This document shows, piece after piece, positions 15,498-23,702 of a stretch of DNA of 64,000 nt (the first letter of the stretch is position 1; every line of letters begins with the position of its first letter). The notes under the pieces are model-generated. The model was not told the origin of the DNA. It saw only the letters and a list, made by a program, of their open reading frames with translations, and did no database searches. The translations under genes and the position numbers were made by a program. The DNA comes from Streptomyces sp. TLI_053 (lineage in GTDB: Bacteria > Actinomycetota > Actinomycetes > Streptomycetales > Streptomycetaceae): NCBI RefSeq assembly GCF_900105395.1, contig NZ_LT629775.1, positions 4,238,001-4,302,000 on the forward strand, in the 5' to 3' direction.

Positions 15498-16586
15498 ATG
15501 ACGAACACGATCAGGAACAGGGCCGTCCTCACGGTGGCACTCGTCGGTACCGGCGCCGGTGCGGTCGGGTGGCTCGCTCCGGCCGGCGGCGGTGCGGGCG
15601 GGGCCGGCCCGCCCGCACCGGGCTGGTCGAGCACGGGCTACCGCCGGGTCGCCGGGGCCGTCACGGACGCCCCGCCCCGCCTCGCCGCCCTGCTGGAGCC
15701 CGCCACCGAGGCCGGTCTGGTGGTACTGGGCCTGCTGCTGGCGCTGGTCTGGTGGACGGCGCGTGGGCGGCGGGCCGCCGACACCGTCGCGGGTGTCGTA
15801 CTGACCGCCCTCGGCACCGTACTCGCGTACGGCGCGAGCGAGGGCTTGAAGCTCGTCCTGGACGAGGAACGACCCTGCCGCGCCCTGGCCGGACTGCCGG
15901 CCACCGCACTCGCCGACTGCCCTCCGCCGGGCGACTGGTCGTTCCCCAGCAACCACGCCACCCTCGCCGTCGCGATGGCCACCGGTCTGCTGCTGCTACG
16001 GCCTCGGTGGGCGTGGCTGGTCGTCCCGGCCGGCCTCGGCACGGCGGCCCTCCGGGTGGCGGCGGGCGTGCACTACCCGCACGACGTGGCCGCCGGAGCC
16101 GTACTGGGCGGGGTGGTCACGGCGGCTGCTGTGGTCGCGCTGCTGCCCTCGGCGACGGCGGTGGTCGGCGCGGCGGGCCGGGTCCGGCTGCTCGGTCCGG
16201 TGCTGCTGGCTCCCTCGGCCTCCGCACGCGCCGTGGCCCCGGTCCCGGCTTCGCCTCCGGTCCCGGCTTCGGCCCCGGGCGCGGTTTCAGCCGGCCGGGC
16301 CCACCGTCAGTCCGGCCTCGTGGGCGAGAACGGCGGCGGCAGCCCGGTTGGCCACTCCCAGCCGGGCCAGGACGGAGCTGACGTGCGCCTTCACCGTGCC
16401 TTCCACCACACCGATCCGGCGCGCGATCTGACCGTTGGACAACCCGGCGGCGACCAGAGTCAGTACATCGCGCTCACGGGCTGTCAGCCCGGCCACCTGC
16501 CGCTGGGCCGCGGCCCGGCGGTCGGCCGGACCACCGGACCGGGTGGCGGCGAGGTGGGCCACCACCCGGGCGGCCACCTTGGGTGA
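15498..16586 (+). CDS. PAP2 superfamily phosphatase, with an antisense-overlapping C-terminal tail
   Basis: A 362-residue membrane phosphatase of the type-2 phosphatidic acid phosphatase family, which dephosphorylates lipid phosphates such as undecaprenyl pyrophosphate or phosphatidic acid. All three signature motifs are present: KLVLDEERPC (C1) near 117, SFPSNHATLAVA (C2) near 148 with Asn in place of the usual Gly of PSGH, and RVAAGVHYPHDVAAG (C3) near 188. Helices cover the core to about residue 225. From about residue 263 the frame runs 300 nt antisense through the end of the convergent response regulator gene to its stop at 16584-16586; this tail has no recognisable fold and is probably non-functional, or the result of a frameshift. 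Confidence 0.8.
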   Translation: MTNTIRNRAVLTVALVGTGAGAVGWLAPAGGGAGGAGPPAPGWSSTGYRRVAGAVTDAPPRLAALLEPATEAGLVVLGLLLALVWWTARGRRAADTVAGVVLTALGTVLAYGASEGLKLVLDEERPCRALAGLPATALADCPPPGDWSFPSNHATLAVAMATGLLLLRPRWAWLVVPAGLGTAALRVAAGVHYPHDVAAGAVLGGVVTAAAVVALLPSATAVVGAAGRVRLLGPVLLAPSASARAVAPVPASPPVPASAPGAVSAGRAHRQSGLVGENGGGSPVGHSQPGQDGADVRLHRAFHHTDPARDLTVGQPGGDQSQYIALTGCQPGHLPLGRGPAVGRTTGPGGGEVGHHPGGHLG

Positions 16587-17015
16587 CAGACAGGCCGCCC
16601 CGTCGGCCACCGCACGCACCCCGGCGATCAGCTCCTCGGGCTCGCCGGACTTGATCAGGAATCCGTTGGCGCCCCCGCTCAGGGCGCGCAGGATGCAGTC
16701 GTCCTCACCGAAGGTGGTCAGCATGACGATCCCAGGAGCCGCTCCGGTCCTGGTGGTGACGCCCGCCCGCCGGATCTCGGCCGCGGCGGTGATGCCGTCC
16801 GTGCCCGGCATCCGGATGTCCAGCACCGCGACGTCCGGTCGGTGGCGGCGGACCAGCTCGACCGCCTCCCGCCCGTCCCCGGTCTCCGCGACGATCTCGA
16901 TGCCCGGGTCGGTGGCGAGCACGGCACGCACCCCGGCCCTGACCATCGGTTCGTCGTCCGCGACCAGTACCCGGATCCGCGCCGGGGCGCCGTTCCCCGG
17001 TGCCCCGTCGCTCAT
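16287..17015 (-). CDS. NarL/FixJ-family response regulator
   Basis: A 242-residue DNA-binding response regulator. The receiver domain (about 14-135) has the acidic pair in VLVADDEP, the phospho-acceptor Asp in VAVLDIRMPG, Thr in MLTTFGE and Lys in FLIKSG. The LuxR-type helix-turn-helix is at about 175-235 (LTARERDVLTLVAAGLSNGQ). The gene begins 7 bp after the histidine kinase stop codon, so the two form a two-component operon. Its last 300 nt are antisense to the end of the PAP2 frame. Confidence 0.93.
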   Translation of the reverse strand: MSDGAPGNGAPARIRVLVADDEPMVRAGVRAVLATDPGIEIVAETGDGREAVELVRRHRPDVAVLDIRMPGTDGITAAAEIRRAGVTTRTGAAPGIVMLTTFGEDDCILRALSGGANGFLIKSGEPEELIAGVRAVADGAACLSPKVAARVVAHLAATRSGGPADRRAAAQRQVAGLTARERDVLTLVAAGLSNGQIARRIGVVEGTVKAHVSSVLARLGVANRAAAAVLAHEAGLTVGPAG

Positions 17016-17022
17016 CGGACAC

Positions 17023-18453
17023 TCACTGGACCAGGGCGTCCAGGGAGATCAGCACGCCGCCCCGGAAGCAGAGCCGGTACGCGTCCCCCGAGCGGTCGTT
17101 GTTGAACGCCTCGGCCGTCATCGCGTAGTACTCGCACGTCACTCCCTCTCCACCGGGTGGCGGGTTGCCTACGGACGGATGGTACGGAAACTGATGTTCC
17201 GGCAGAAATCGCTGCACGGTGGACCGGTCCTGGCCGACCCGCAGTTCGGCGTAGTCGGCGGGGTCGAGCACCGACAGCCCGGCGGTGTGGATCGTCCAGC
17301 CCCGGAGCACGGCGGTCAGCAGCACCGCGACGGAGAGCGGCACCAGGACGATCGCGACCACCATGCGGCCCACCCGGCGGCGGGCCAGGCGCAGTTCACG
17401 GGCCGGCGACACCGTGACCGGCACCGCGGGGGCCGGGGTCGGAACGCCCGTCCGCGGCAGGTGGGCGCTCACCTCGAAGCCGGGGCCGTCGGCCCGGGGC
17501 CCGTAGCCGAAGGTGCCGCCCGCCAGCCGCACCCGCTCGGCCAGTCCGAGCAGACCGTGACCTCCTGTGCCCGGCAGACCGGGGCCCGCCCCGGCGCGGA
17601 CCGGGGGATCGCTCCCCGCTCGGGGAGCGTCGAGCACCCGGACGCGAGCGCCGTCCGCCGTGTACGCCACCAGTACCGTGACGGGCGCCCCCGGGGCGTG
17701 CTTGGCGGCATTGGTCAGCGCCTCCTGAACGACGCGGTACACGGCGTGCTCGGCCGCCCGGGGCAGCCCGTCCGGCCGACCGTCGACGGTCAGCCGGACG
17801 TCCAGCCCGGCCGCGGCCGCTTCCCCCACCAGTTGCGGGACGCCCGCGTCGACCGGGCCCCGGGCGGTGTGCGGGTCCGTGTCGTCCCGCAGGACGCCGA
17901 TCACCTCACCGAGGCGTTCGACGGCGGCGGCCGCACCCGCCCGGATGTCCTGTGCCGCCTCGCGGTGCGGCGGGGCCAGGTCGCGCGCGAGCTTGAGCGC
18001 ACCGGCCCGCAGGGCGATCAGGCTCAGGTCGTGGCCCAGCGCGTCGTGCATGTCCTGGGCGATCCGGGCGCGTTCGCGCAGGCGAGCCTGCTCGGCCACC
18101 AGTCGCTGCTCGTGCTCGGCCCGTTCGGCCCGCTCCCAGCCCGCCCGCACCAGCTCCTGCGACTGCCGCCAGAACCGGCCCACCATCCACGGGGCCATTC
18201 CGGCGCAGACCAGCACCGACACCACCGACGTCGCCCGCACGGCCAGCTCCGGGGCGGCCACCGTCACCAGGGCCCCGGCCGTGATCAGCACCACGAGCAG
18301 GGCGACCGCCTCCCGTACCCGCTCCGTCCGCACCCCGGCCGCGAACGCGGCCCCGATGCCGGGCACCACCCACCAGAGGGACACCGCACTCAGCCCGAGC
18401 GTCCCGGCCGCCAGCACCAGCAGCCCCCGGTCCCACCACGTTCTCGTCCGCAT
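17023..18453 (-). CDS. Sensor histidine kinase (HisKA_3) with a C-terminal membrane-anchored extension
   Basis: A 476-residue kinase. The N-terminal ~105 residues hold about four membrane helices. A DesK/NarX-type dimerisation domain with the phospho-His in AQDMHDALGHDLS is near residue 134, and an HATPase domain follows with N-box VVQEALTNAAKH and GTGGHGLLGLAERV. Unusually, about 120 more residues come after the ATPase: an Arg-rich linker, a single membrane helix at about 365-390 (VAIVLVPLSVAVLLTAV), and an outside domain (LRVGQDRSTVQRFLPEHQ ... CEYYAM ... YRLCFRGGVLISLDAL) that resembles BamE/SmpA-type small folds and has two Cys. Start ATG 18453; the frame is open further upstream. It is the cognate kinase of the response regulator just downstream. 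Confidence 0.88.
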   Translation of the reverse strand: MRTRTWWDRGLLVLAAGTLGLSAVSLWWVVPGIGAAFAAGVRTERVREAVALLVVLITAGALVTVAAPELAVRATSVVSVLVCAGMAPWMVGRFWRQSQELVRAGWERAERAEHEQRLVAEQARLRERARIAQDMHDALGHDLSLIALRAGALKLARDLAPPHREAAQDIRAGAAAAVERLGEVIGVLRDDTDPHTARGPVDAGVPQLVGEAAAAGLDVRLTVDGRPDGLPRAAEHAVYRVVQEALTNAAKHAPGAPVTVLVAYTADGARVRVLDAPRAGSDPPVRAGAGPGLPGTGGHGLLGLAERVRLAGGTFGYGPRADGPGFEVSAHLPRTGVPTPAPAVPVTVSPARELRLARRRVGRMVVAIVLVPLSVAVLLTAVLRGWTIHTAGLSVLDPADYAELRVGQDRSTVQRFLPEHQFPYHPSVGNPPPGGEGVTCEYYAMTAEAFNNDRSGDAYRLCFRGGVLISLDALVQ

Positions 18454-18564
18454 CCGCCCGACCCTACGGTCCTCACCGGCGCCGCGGATCTGTCGAAAGT
18501 CATGCCCGTCGGCGACCGGTCGCGGGCCCCGGTCCCGGGTCGGCACAGTCGGCGTGGCCGGCGG

Positions 18565-20220
18565 TCAGGCGCGCGGGGGCCAGGGGGTGGCGTCGGTGCG
18601 GTGCGGCTGGAGGGTGTCGAGGGTCTGCCTCAGACGGCGGACCGCCGGATGGTGCGGGCCGTCGCGGCGTTCGCGGTCGAAGAGCAACTGGAGCAGCCAC
18701 GACCAGGCCGCCTCCGTCTCGCCGAGCGAGGCCAGGAGCACGCCGACCCGTTCCCGGAGATCGAGCACCCGCTCGGGTTCGGTCTCCGGCCACACCGCGA
18801 GCAGGGCCTGGTACTCGGCGAGCGCCTCCGCGCCCCGGCCGAGCTGCTCGAGGCACTCGGCCACCCGGTGACGCGGTTCGAGCGCCCGTCGGCCGTGCGG
18901 TCCGCCCTCGGCGGTGGCGGCGAGCGCCCGGTACTCGGCCAGCGCCTCGCGGTGGCGCCGCTCCTGGAGGAGGGTCCGGGCGTAGATGGTCCGGACGGTG
19001 CGGACCATTCCCGCGCCGTCGCCGAGTTCGGAGCGACCGCGGGCCAGCAGCCGGGCGGCGAGGTCCAGGACCTCGGAGCGCCGGCCGGCGTCGACCAGGT
19101 CGGAGAGCCGGGCGCAGGCCGCCGCGAAGTCCTCCGCCGCGGCGGGCGGGGCCGCTGCCACCGGCGGAGCCTGCGGCAGCGGGGCGGGCGGGTTCGGCGC
19201 GGCGGCGAGCAGGAACGGCGGCGGTTCGGCCCGCGGTGGCGGCGCCGGGGCGACGCCCTCCGGGCGCGGCTGCGGCTGGAGCGGGTACCGGTAGGGCCGG
19301 GCCGGGTCCGGCAGCGGGCCGAACCGGGGCTGCGGCACCGAGACGGCCACGGGGAGCAGCGGCAGCAGTCGCCCGTACACCTCCTGGGCGTCGGCCGGCC
19401 GGTCCCCGGGGCGCTTGGCGAGCAGGTCGAGCACGAGCCGCTCCAGCGCGGCCGGCACCTCGGGCCGCAGGTCGCGCAACGGCACCGGTGGGTCGTCGAC
19501 GTGCCGCCGCAGCAGTCCCAGCGCGGTGGGTGCCCGGAACGGCCCTTCCCCGGTCAGCATCTCGTGCAGCAGGCAGCCGAGCGCGTACAGGTCGCTGCGC
19601 GGGTCGACGGCGGTGGACAGCGCCTGTTCCGGCGCCATGTAGGACGGGCTGCCGATCGGGACACCGGTGAGGGTGAGCCGGGTGGCCTCGGGGTCGAGCG
19701 CGGTGGCGATGCCGAGGTCCAGCAGGACGGTCCGGCCGTCCTCCCGGACCATCACATTGCTCGGCTTGAGGTCGCGGTGGACGACCCGCACCGCGTGCAC
19801 GGCGGCCAGCGCGGCACAGAGCTGGGCGGCCACGGCGACCGCGCGCTCGACCGGGAACGGCGCGTCCTCGGCGATGAGATCGGCCAGACTGACACCGGGG
19901 ACGCGCTGCATCACCAGATACAGTTCGCCACCCTCCTCACCGGCGTCGAAGACGGTGACCAGACCCGGATGGTCGAGGGCCGCGGTGGTGCGGCACTCGC
20001 GGAGGAACCGGCGGCGCAGGTCGTCGCCGTGCCGGAGCCGGTCGGCGGTGGTCGGGTCGGTACCGCCGGCGGCGGCGAGGAGCAGGTCGGTGCGCAGCAG
20101 TTTGACCGCGACCGGGCGGGCGAGCCGTTCGTCGTGGCCGGCCCAGACCTGGCCCATGCCGCCGTGGCCGATCTTCTCGGTGAGGTGGTAGCGGCCGCCG
20201 ATCACCCGGGCCTGGGTCAC
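18565..20220 (-). CDS. Serine/threonine protein kinase with TPR-like C-terminal region
   Basis: A 551-residue Hanks-type kinase. Kinase motifs: GHGGMGQVW (P-loop), VAVKLLRTD (Lys), HRDLKPSNVMV (catalytic loop), LDLGIATAL (metal site, DLG instead of DFG) and SPSYMAPEQ (activation segment) within about residues 10-275. A Pro/Ala-rich linker (about 290-350) is followed by about 200 residues of helical repeats (AEYRALAATAEGG, AEYQALLAVWPETE) typical of TPR arrays in actinobacterial kinases. There is no membrane helix or PASTA domain, so it is cytoplasmic. The GTG start overlaps the upstream stop codon in GTGA, so it is translationally coupled to the membrane protein gene 20217-21047, a likely partner. 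Confidence 0.92.
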   Translation of the reverse strand: MTQARVIGGRYHLTEKIGHGGMGQVWAGHDERLARPVAVKLLRTDLLLAAAGGTDPTTADRLRHGDDLRRRFLRECRTTAALDHPGLVTVFDAGEEGGELYLVMQRVPGVSLADLIAEDAPFPVERAVAVAAQLCAALAAVHAVRVVHRDLKPSNVMVREDGRTVLLDLGIATALDPEATRLTLTGVPIGSPSYMAPEQALSTAVDPRSDLYALGCLLHEMLTGEGPFRAPTALGLLRRHVDDPPVPLRDLRPEVPAALERLVLDLLAKRPGDRPADAQEVYGRLLPLLPVAVSVPQPRFGPLPDPARPYRYPLQPQPRPEGVAPAPPPRAEPPPFLLAAAPNPPAPLPQAPPVAAAPPAAAEDFAAACARLSDLVDAGRRSEVLDLAARLLARGRSELGDGAGMVRTVRTIYARTLLQERRHREALAEYRALAATAEGGPHGRRALEPRHRVAECLEQLGRGAEALAEYQALLAVWPETEPERVLDLRERVGVLLASLGETEAAWSWLLQLLFDRERRDGPHHPAVRRLRQTLDTLQPHRTDATPWPPRA

Positions 20221-21047
20221 GGGCGGTCCTCACGAGCCTGACGGCGCAGCAGTTCGCCCAGCTCGCGGAGTTCGTCGGAGGTGGCGGGACCAGCACCGGA
20301 CGCTCCCTGGCCGACGGCCCCGGTCGGCGGGTGGGACTGGTACGGGGGCTGGGCGGCCTGCCCGGGCTGGGCGTACGGGGCCGGAGCGGGGGCCGGAGCC
20401 GGGTAGGAGGACGGGGCCGGCGTCCCGTACGGCTGCGCCGCACCGTAGGTCGGGGCGGGGGTGTACGGCTGCGGCGTCCCGTACGGCTGGGCGGCCGGGT
20501 TCGGGTAGGGCTGCGCGGCGCCGTACGGGTGGGTGGACGACTGGGCGGACGGGTAGCCGTACCCGGCCGGCTGCGGGTGCCCGACGACGCCGGCCGGAGC
20601 GGCCGGACGGCCCGCCGACCAGACCACCTGGCGATCCATCAGCAGGAAGTGCACCGGCGGGGTGAACCACATCAGCACCATCATCGTGGTGCCGACCGCG
20701 TCCGCGACCGGAGCCTCGCCCTTGCCGAAGCTGCCGGCCACCCCGATGCAGATGAAGAAGGTGAGGAAGAGCCCGGCGTACACCACCGCCCCCAGGATGT
20801 CGTACGCCCTGCGACGGCGGACCGCCAGCAGCAGCGACGGCACCATGCCGAGCAGACCGACGGTCAGCAGCGGTGCGAGGACCACCAGGACCCGACCGGC
20901 CACGCCGTACGGGCCGGCCGGCCGACCGGGGCCCGCGGGTCGGGCGACCAGGGTCCGGCCGTAGGGCGGGGGCACGGCGCCGGGTATGCCACCGGCGGGC
21001 GGGCCACCGGGCGGTGGGCCGAACTGCCCGGGGTACTGCCCTGACAT
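20217..21047 (-). CDS. Pro/Tyr-rich membrane protein, kinase partner
   Basis: A 276-residue protein of unknown function. A Pro/Gly-rich N-terminus (SGQYPGQFGPPPGGPP) precedes about four membrane segments between residues 45 and 150 (VLVVLAPLLTVGLLGMV, ILGAVVYAGLFLTFFICIGV, TTMMVLMWFTPPVHFLLMD). A long tail rich in PYG/PYP/AQPYG repeats follows. The last 30 residues (SDELRELGELLRRQAREDRP) are charged and helical, as in adaptor segments. It is translationally coupled to the Ser/Thr kinase, which suggests it anchors or is phosphorylated by that kinase. I do not recognise a named family. Confidence 0.75.
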   Translation of the reverse strand: MSGQYPGQFGPPPGGPPAGGIPGAVPPPYGRTLVARPAGPGRPAGPYGVAGRVLVVLAPLLTVGLLGMVPSLLLAVRRRRAYDILGAVVYAGLFLTFFICIGVAGSFGKGEAPVADAVGTTMMVLMWFTPPVHFLLMDRQVVWSAGRPAAPAGVVGHPQPAGYGYPSAQSSTHPYGAAQPYPNPAAQPYGTPQPYTPAPTYGAAQPYGTPAPSSYPAPAPAPAPYAQPGQAAQPPYQSHPPTGAVGQGASGAGPATSDELRELGELLRRQAREDRP

Positions 21048-21248
21048 GCGCGCTCCTGAGCGGGTGAGGACGACGGCCGTCCGGATCACGGGACCGGTTC
21101 CGCACACCGTACCGCCAGCGCCGGTCGGGCCGGCGTCCTTCCGTCGTACCCGTACCGCTCCGCGGCACCGGAGCGGAGCGGGAAGCCGGCCGGTCCGACG
21201 TCCGGAGCCGGACGCGGGTCCGGACGCAGGGCCGGACGCCGGGGACCG

Positions 21249-23486
21249 TCAGGAGGCCGACGGGGGCTCGGCGGTGCCGGCGGCCAGGGCGTCGGTGACG
21301 GCCTGGGCGAGGGCGTGGCCGAGGGTCGCGGCCTGCTGGAGCGCCGCGTCGAAGGCGGCGAGCCGGGCGAAGGCCGCGCCGAGGCGGCGCTGTTCGGTGA
21401 TCGGCAGCCGCGGCAGCTCGACCCGGCGGATGTCCAGCCTGGTGGTCGTCGAGGCGTGGCTGGCGGCCCGGCGGGCGGCGGCCGTGGAGCGCAGATGCCC
21501 GGCCAGGAAGTCCGGGTCGAGGGCGGCCGGGTCGGGACGGAGCAGGTGCAGCTGGCGGCCGAGCGCGGCACCGACGGGTGGGCCGTCCGGGCCGACCACC
21601 CGGGCCACGCCGCCGCCGAGAGCGGGGACGAGCACGTCGCCGGGCCGGGTCAGCGGAGTGCCGTCGGCGGCGGCCCGGTCCAGGACGGATGCGGGCGGGG
21701 CGCCGAGGACCAGGTCCTGGTCCGTCAGCACAGGGATGCCGGTCGGATCGGCATCGGTCGGATCGGTGCCGAGCGGATCGATGCCGAGCGGATCGGTGCC
21801 GACCGGCCGGGTCGGGGCGCCCGCCCCGGAGGAGTGCACCTCCAGCAGTCCGGCGCGGACCAGCTCCCCCAGGGTGACCACCGGGCCTACGCCCGCTCCC
21901 GGCACCGGGTCGGGTGCCGGTCCGGGCAGCAGGGTGCCGGGGTCGGCGAGTCCGTCCAGCAGCTCGGTCAGCCGGCCGCCGAGGTGCGAGAGTCCGGCGG
22001 CGCCGCCGGGCGGGGCGGCCGGCGGGACGTGCCGGGCGGGCGAGAGGTCGGTCTCGTCGTCGAGCAGGTCGATCGCCGCCACGGTCCGGTGGCGGCCGGG
22101 CCGGTCCTCGGGCAGCGGGAGACCCTCCCGGGCGGCGAGGTCGAAGGCGCGCCAGGCGTCCAGGACGGTACGGCTCAGCTCGGGCCAGCGGACCTTGTCG
22201 CGGCCGCCCTCGGCGGGTTCGGCGGAGCCGGGCGAGGTGGCGGCGGCGTCGATCATCAGCACCTGGCGGAAGTCGTCGCCGGAGCGGGGCGCGCGCAGCA
22301 CCCAGAGGTGGAGCGGCACCCCGTACGGAGGCGCGGCACCGGCCGGGAGGGCGACCACCGCCCGCAGCGCGCCCGAACGCAGCAGTTCGGCACGGACCCG
22401 GCGGCCGGCCCGGCGGGCGGCGACGGTCGGCGGGAGCAGCAGTGCGGTGAGCCCGCCGGGACTGGTGTGGGCGAGGCAGTGCAGCACCCAGGCGAGTTCG
22501 GACTCGCCGCGCGGCGGGACGAGTCCACCGGGCCAGCGACGGTCGAACTGCAGCTCGTCGTGGCCCCAGTCCCGCTCGTTGTAGGGGGGCTGGCAGAGCA
22601 CCGCGTCGAAGGTGTGGCCGGTGTAGGCGTCGGCACGCAGGGCGTCGCCGGGGCGGAGGTCGACCGGGAGCGGGACGGGGTCGGCGGCGGGCGCGTGCAG
22701 GGCGAGCCTGAGCCGGGCGAGCGCGGTGGTGACCGGGTCGGTGTCCTGGCCGTAGCGGTCGGTGCTGGACGGCAGGGCGAGCAGCAGCGCGCCGAGGCCG
22801 GTGGCGGGGTCGAGCACGGTGGCGGGCACGCCGGCGACGGCGGCGAGCAGTTCGGCGGCCTCCGGCGGGGTGGGGCTGAGCTGGCGGGTGTTGGCCTCGG
22901 CGTACCGGGTGAGGAGCTGTTCGTAGGCGGCGGCCGGACCGGCCTCGGCGGCCAGCCGGGCGAGCAGCCGGGCGAGGTCGAGCTCGGTGGAGCCGAAGAG
23001 GCCCGGTCGGCCGAGTCCGCCGGCAGCAGCGTCCGAGCCGTCAGCCGCGGCACCGGCCCCCGCGCCGTGTTCGGTACCGGTGCCGGTGCCGAACACGGCG
23101 CGGGCGGTGTCGGCGAGGGCGCGCGGCAGGGCGGTGGCGAGCCTGGTGTCCGGCTGATCGGCGAGGGCGGCCCAGCGGTCCGGTTCCCGGTGCTGCAGCA
23201 GCAGGACGGCGCCGGCCCGGACCAGCGGGGCGGCCGGGTGGCCGTCCGGGTCGCGCAGGGTCTCGACGAGCCGCCAGACCCGCTCCAGCAAGGGCAGTTC
23301 GGCGATCTTGCCCTGGGACCGGAGCCAGGTCTCGACCGCGGCGAGCGCGAAGGCCGGGCTGCTGTCGGTGCCGCCGACGGGGCGCGGGAAGTCGGGGTGG
23401 CGGCGGCGCCAGTTGCTGACGGCGGCGCGGCCCACCCCGGCGAGGCGGGCGATCTCGACCGCGGTCACCTCGGGTCGGTCCGGCAT
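21249..23486 (-). CDS. Stand-alone N6-adenine DNA methylase with N-terminal HTH and HsdS-like C-terminus
   Basis: A 745-residue protein. An N-terminal helix-turn-helix (VTAVEIARLAGVGRAAVSNWRRR) is followed by a helical domain and a SAM-binding motif VLDPATGLGALLLA near residue 229. The catalytic motif reads CQPPYNERDW near 300, where type I methylases usually have NPPF/Y. The last 250 residues look like a type I specificity-subunit half: a target-recognition region (TLGELVRAGLLEV, LVPALGGGVARVV) and the helical spacer ITEQRRLGAAFARLAAFDAA. No restriction subunit is nearby. It may be an orphan or regulatory methyltransferase. The Asn-to-Gln change makes its activity uncertain. Start ATG 23486. 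Confidence 0.82.
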   Translation of the reverse strand: MPDRPEVTAVEIARLAGVGRAAVSNWRRRHPDFPRPVGGTDSSPAFALAAVETWLRSQGKIAELPLLERVWRLVETLRDPDGHPAAPLVRAGAVLLLQHREPDRWAALADQPDTRLATALPRALADTARAVFGTGTGTEHGAGAGAAADGSDAAAGGLGRPGLFGSTELDLARLLARLAAEAGPAAAYEQLLTRYAEANTRQLSPTPPEAAELLAAVAGVPATVLDPATGLGALLLALPSSTDRYGQDTDPVTTALARLRLALHAPAADPVPLPVDLRPGDALRADAYTGHTFDAVLCQPPYNERDWGHDELQFDRRWPGGLVPPRGESELAWVLHCLAHTSPGGLTALLLPPTVAARRAGRRVRAELLRSGALRAVVALPAGAAPPYGVPLHLWVLRAPRSGDDFRQVLMIDAAATSPGSAEPAEGGRDKVRWPELSRTVLDAWRAFDLAAREGLPLPEDRPGRHRTVAAIDLLDDETDLSPARHVPPAAPPGGAAGLSHLGGRLTELLDGLADPGTLLPGPAPDPVPGAGVGPVVTLGELVRAGLLEVHSSGAGAPTRPVGTDPLGIDPLGTDPTDADPTGIPVLTDQDLVLGAPPASVLDRAAADGTPLTRPGDVLVPALGGGVARVVGPDGPPVGAALGRQLHLLRPDPAALDPDFLAGHLRSTAAARRAASHASTTTRLDIRRVELPRLPITEQRRLGAAFARLAAFDAALQQAATLGHALAQAVTDALAAGTAEPPSAS

Positions 23487-23553
23487 GGGGGCTCCTTCGT
23501 CGGCGACGGCACAGGTGTGGCCACACAGCATAGTCAGCGGCGCCGATCCAGCA

Positions 23554-23567
23554 GTTCACACGTGAAC
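23554..23567. promoter_or_regulatory. Operator-like palindrome between the methylase and lipoprotein genes
   Basis: GTTCAC-AC-GTGAAC is a perfect inverted repeat with 6-bp arms and a 2-bp spacer. It is about 70 bp upstream of the methylase start and 23 bp upstream of the -35 box of the plus-strand promoter. The methylase gene has its own N-terminal HTH, so self-regulation is possible. Confidence 0.5.
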
Positions 23568-23589
23568 AGAGGTGTTTTATGAAAGGCCG

Positions 23590-23618
23590 TTGACATCGTT
23601 CACAGCAGATGATGTGAT
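23590..23618 (+). promoter_or_regulatory. Promoter of the DUF4352 lipoprotein gene
   Basis: TTGACA (23590-23595), a 17-bp spacer, then TGTGAT (23613-23618). The -35 is perfect for the principal sigma factor HrdB; the -10 keeps the first and last bases of the consensus. The transcript would start about 78 nt before the ATG at 23703. Confidence 0.5.
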
Positions 23619-23702
23619 CTCTCCTGTCGACAGCACGTCAGGTCGACACCGCACAGGACGAGAACCGCCGGACCGTACCCGGCGACACGACAGGAGACCC
23701 CG

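Noticed and set aside
16435..20241. A 1268-codon open frame antisense to the response regulator, kinase and Ser/Thr kinase genes
   Set aside because: No family features; it lies opposite three well-supported genes with strong motifs.
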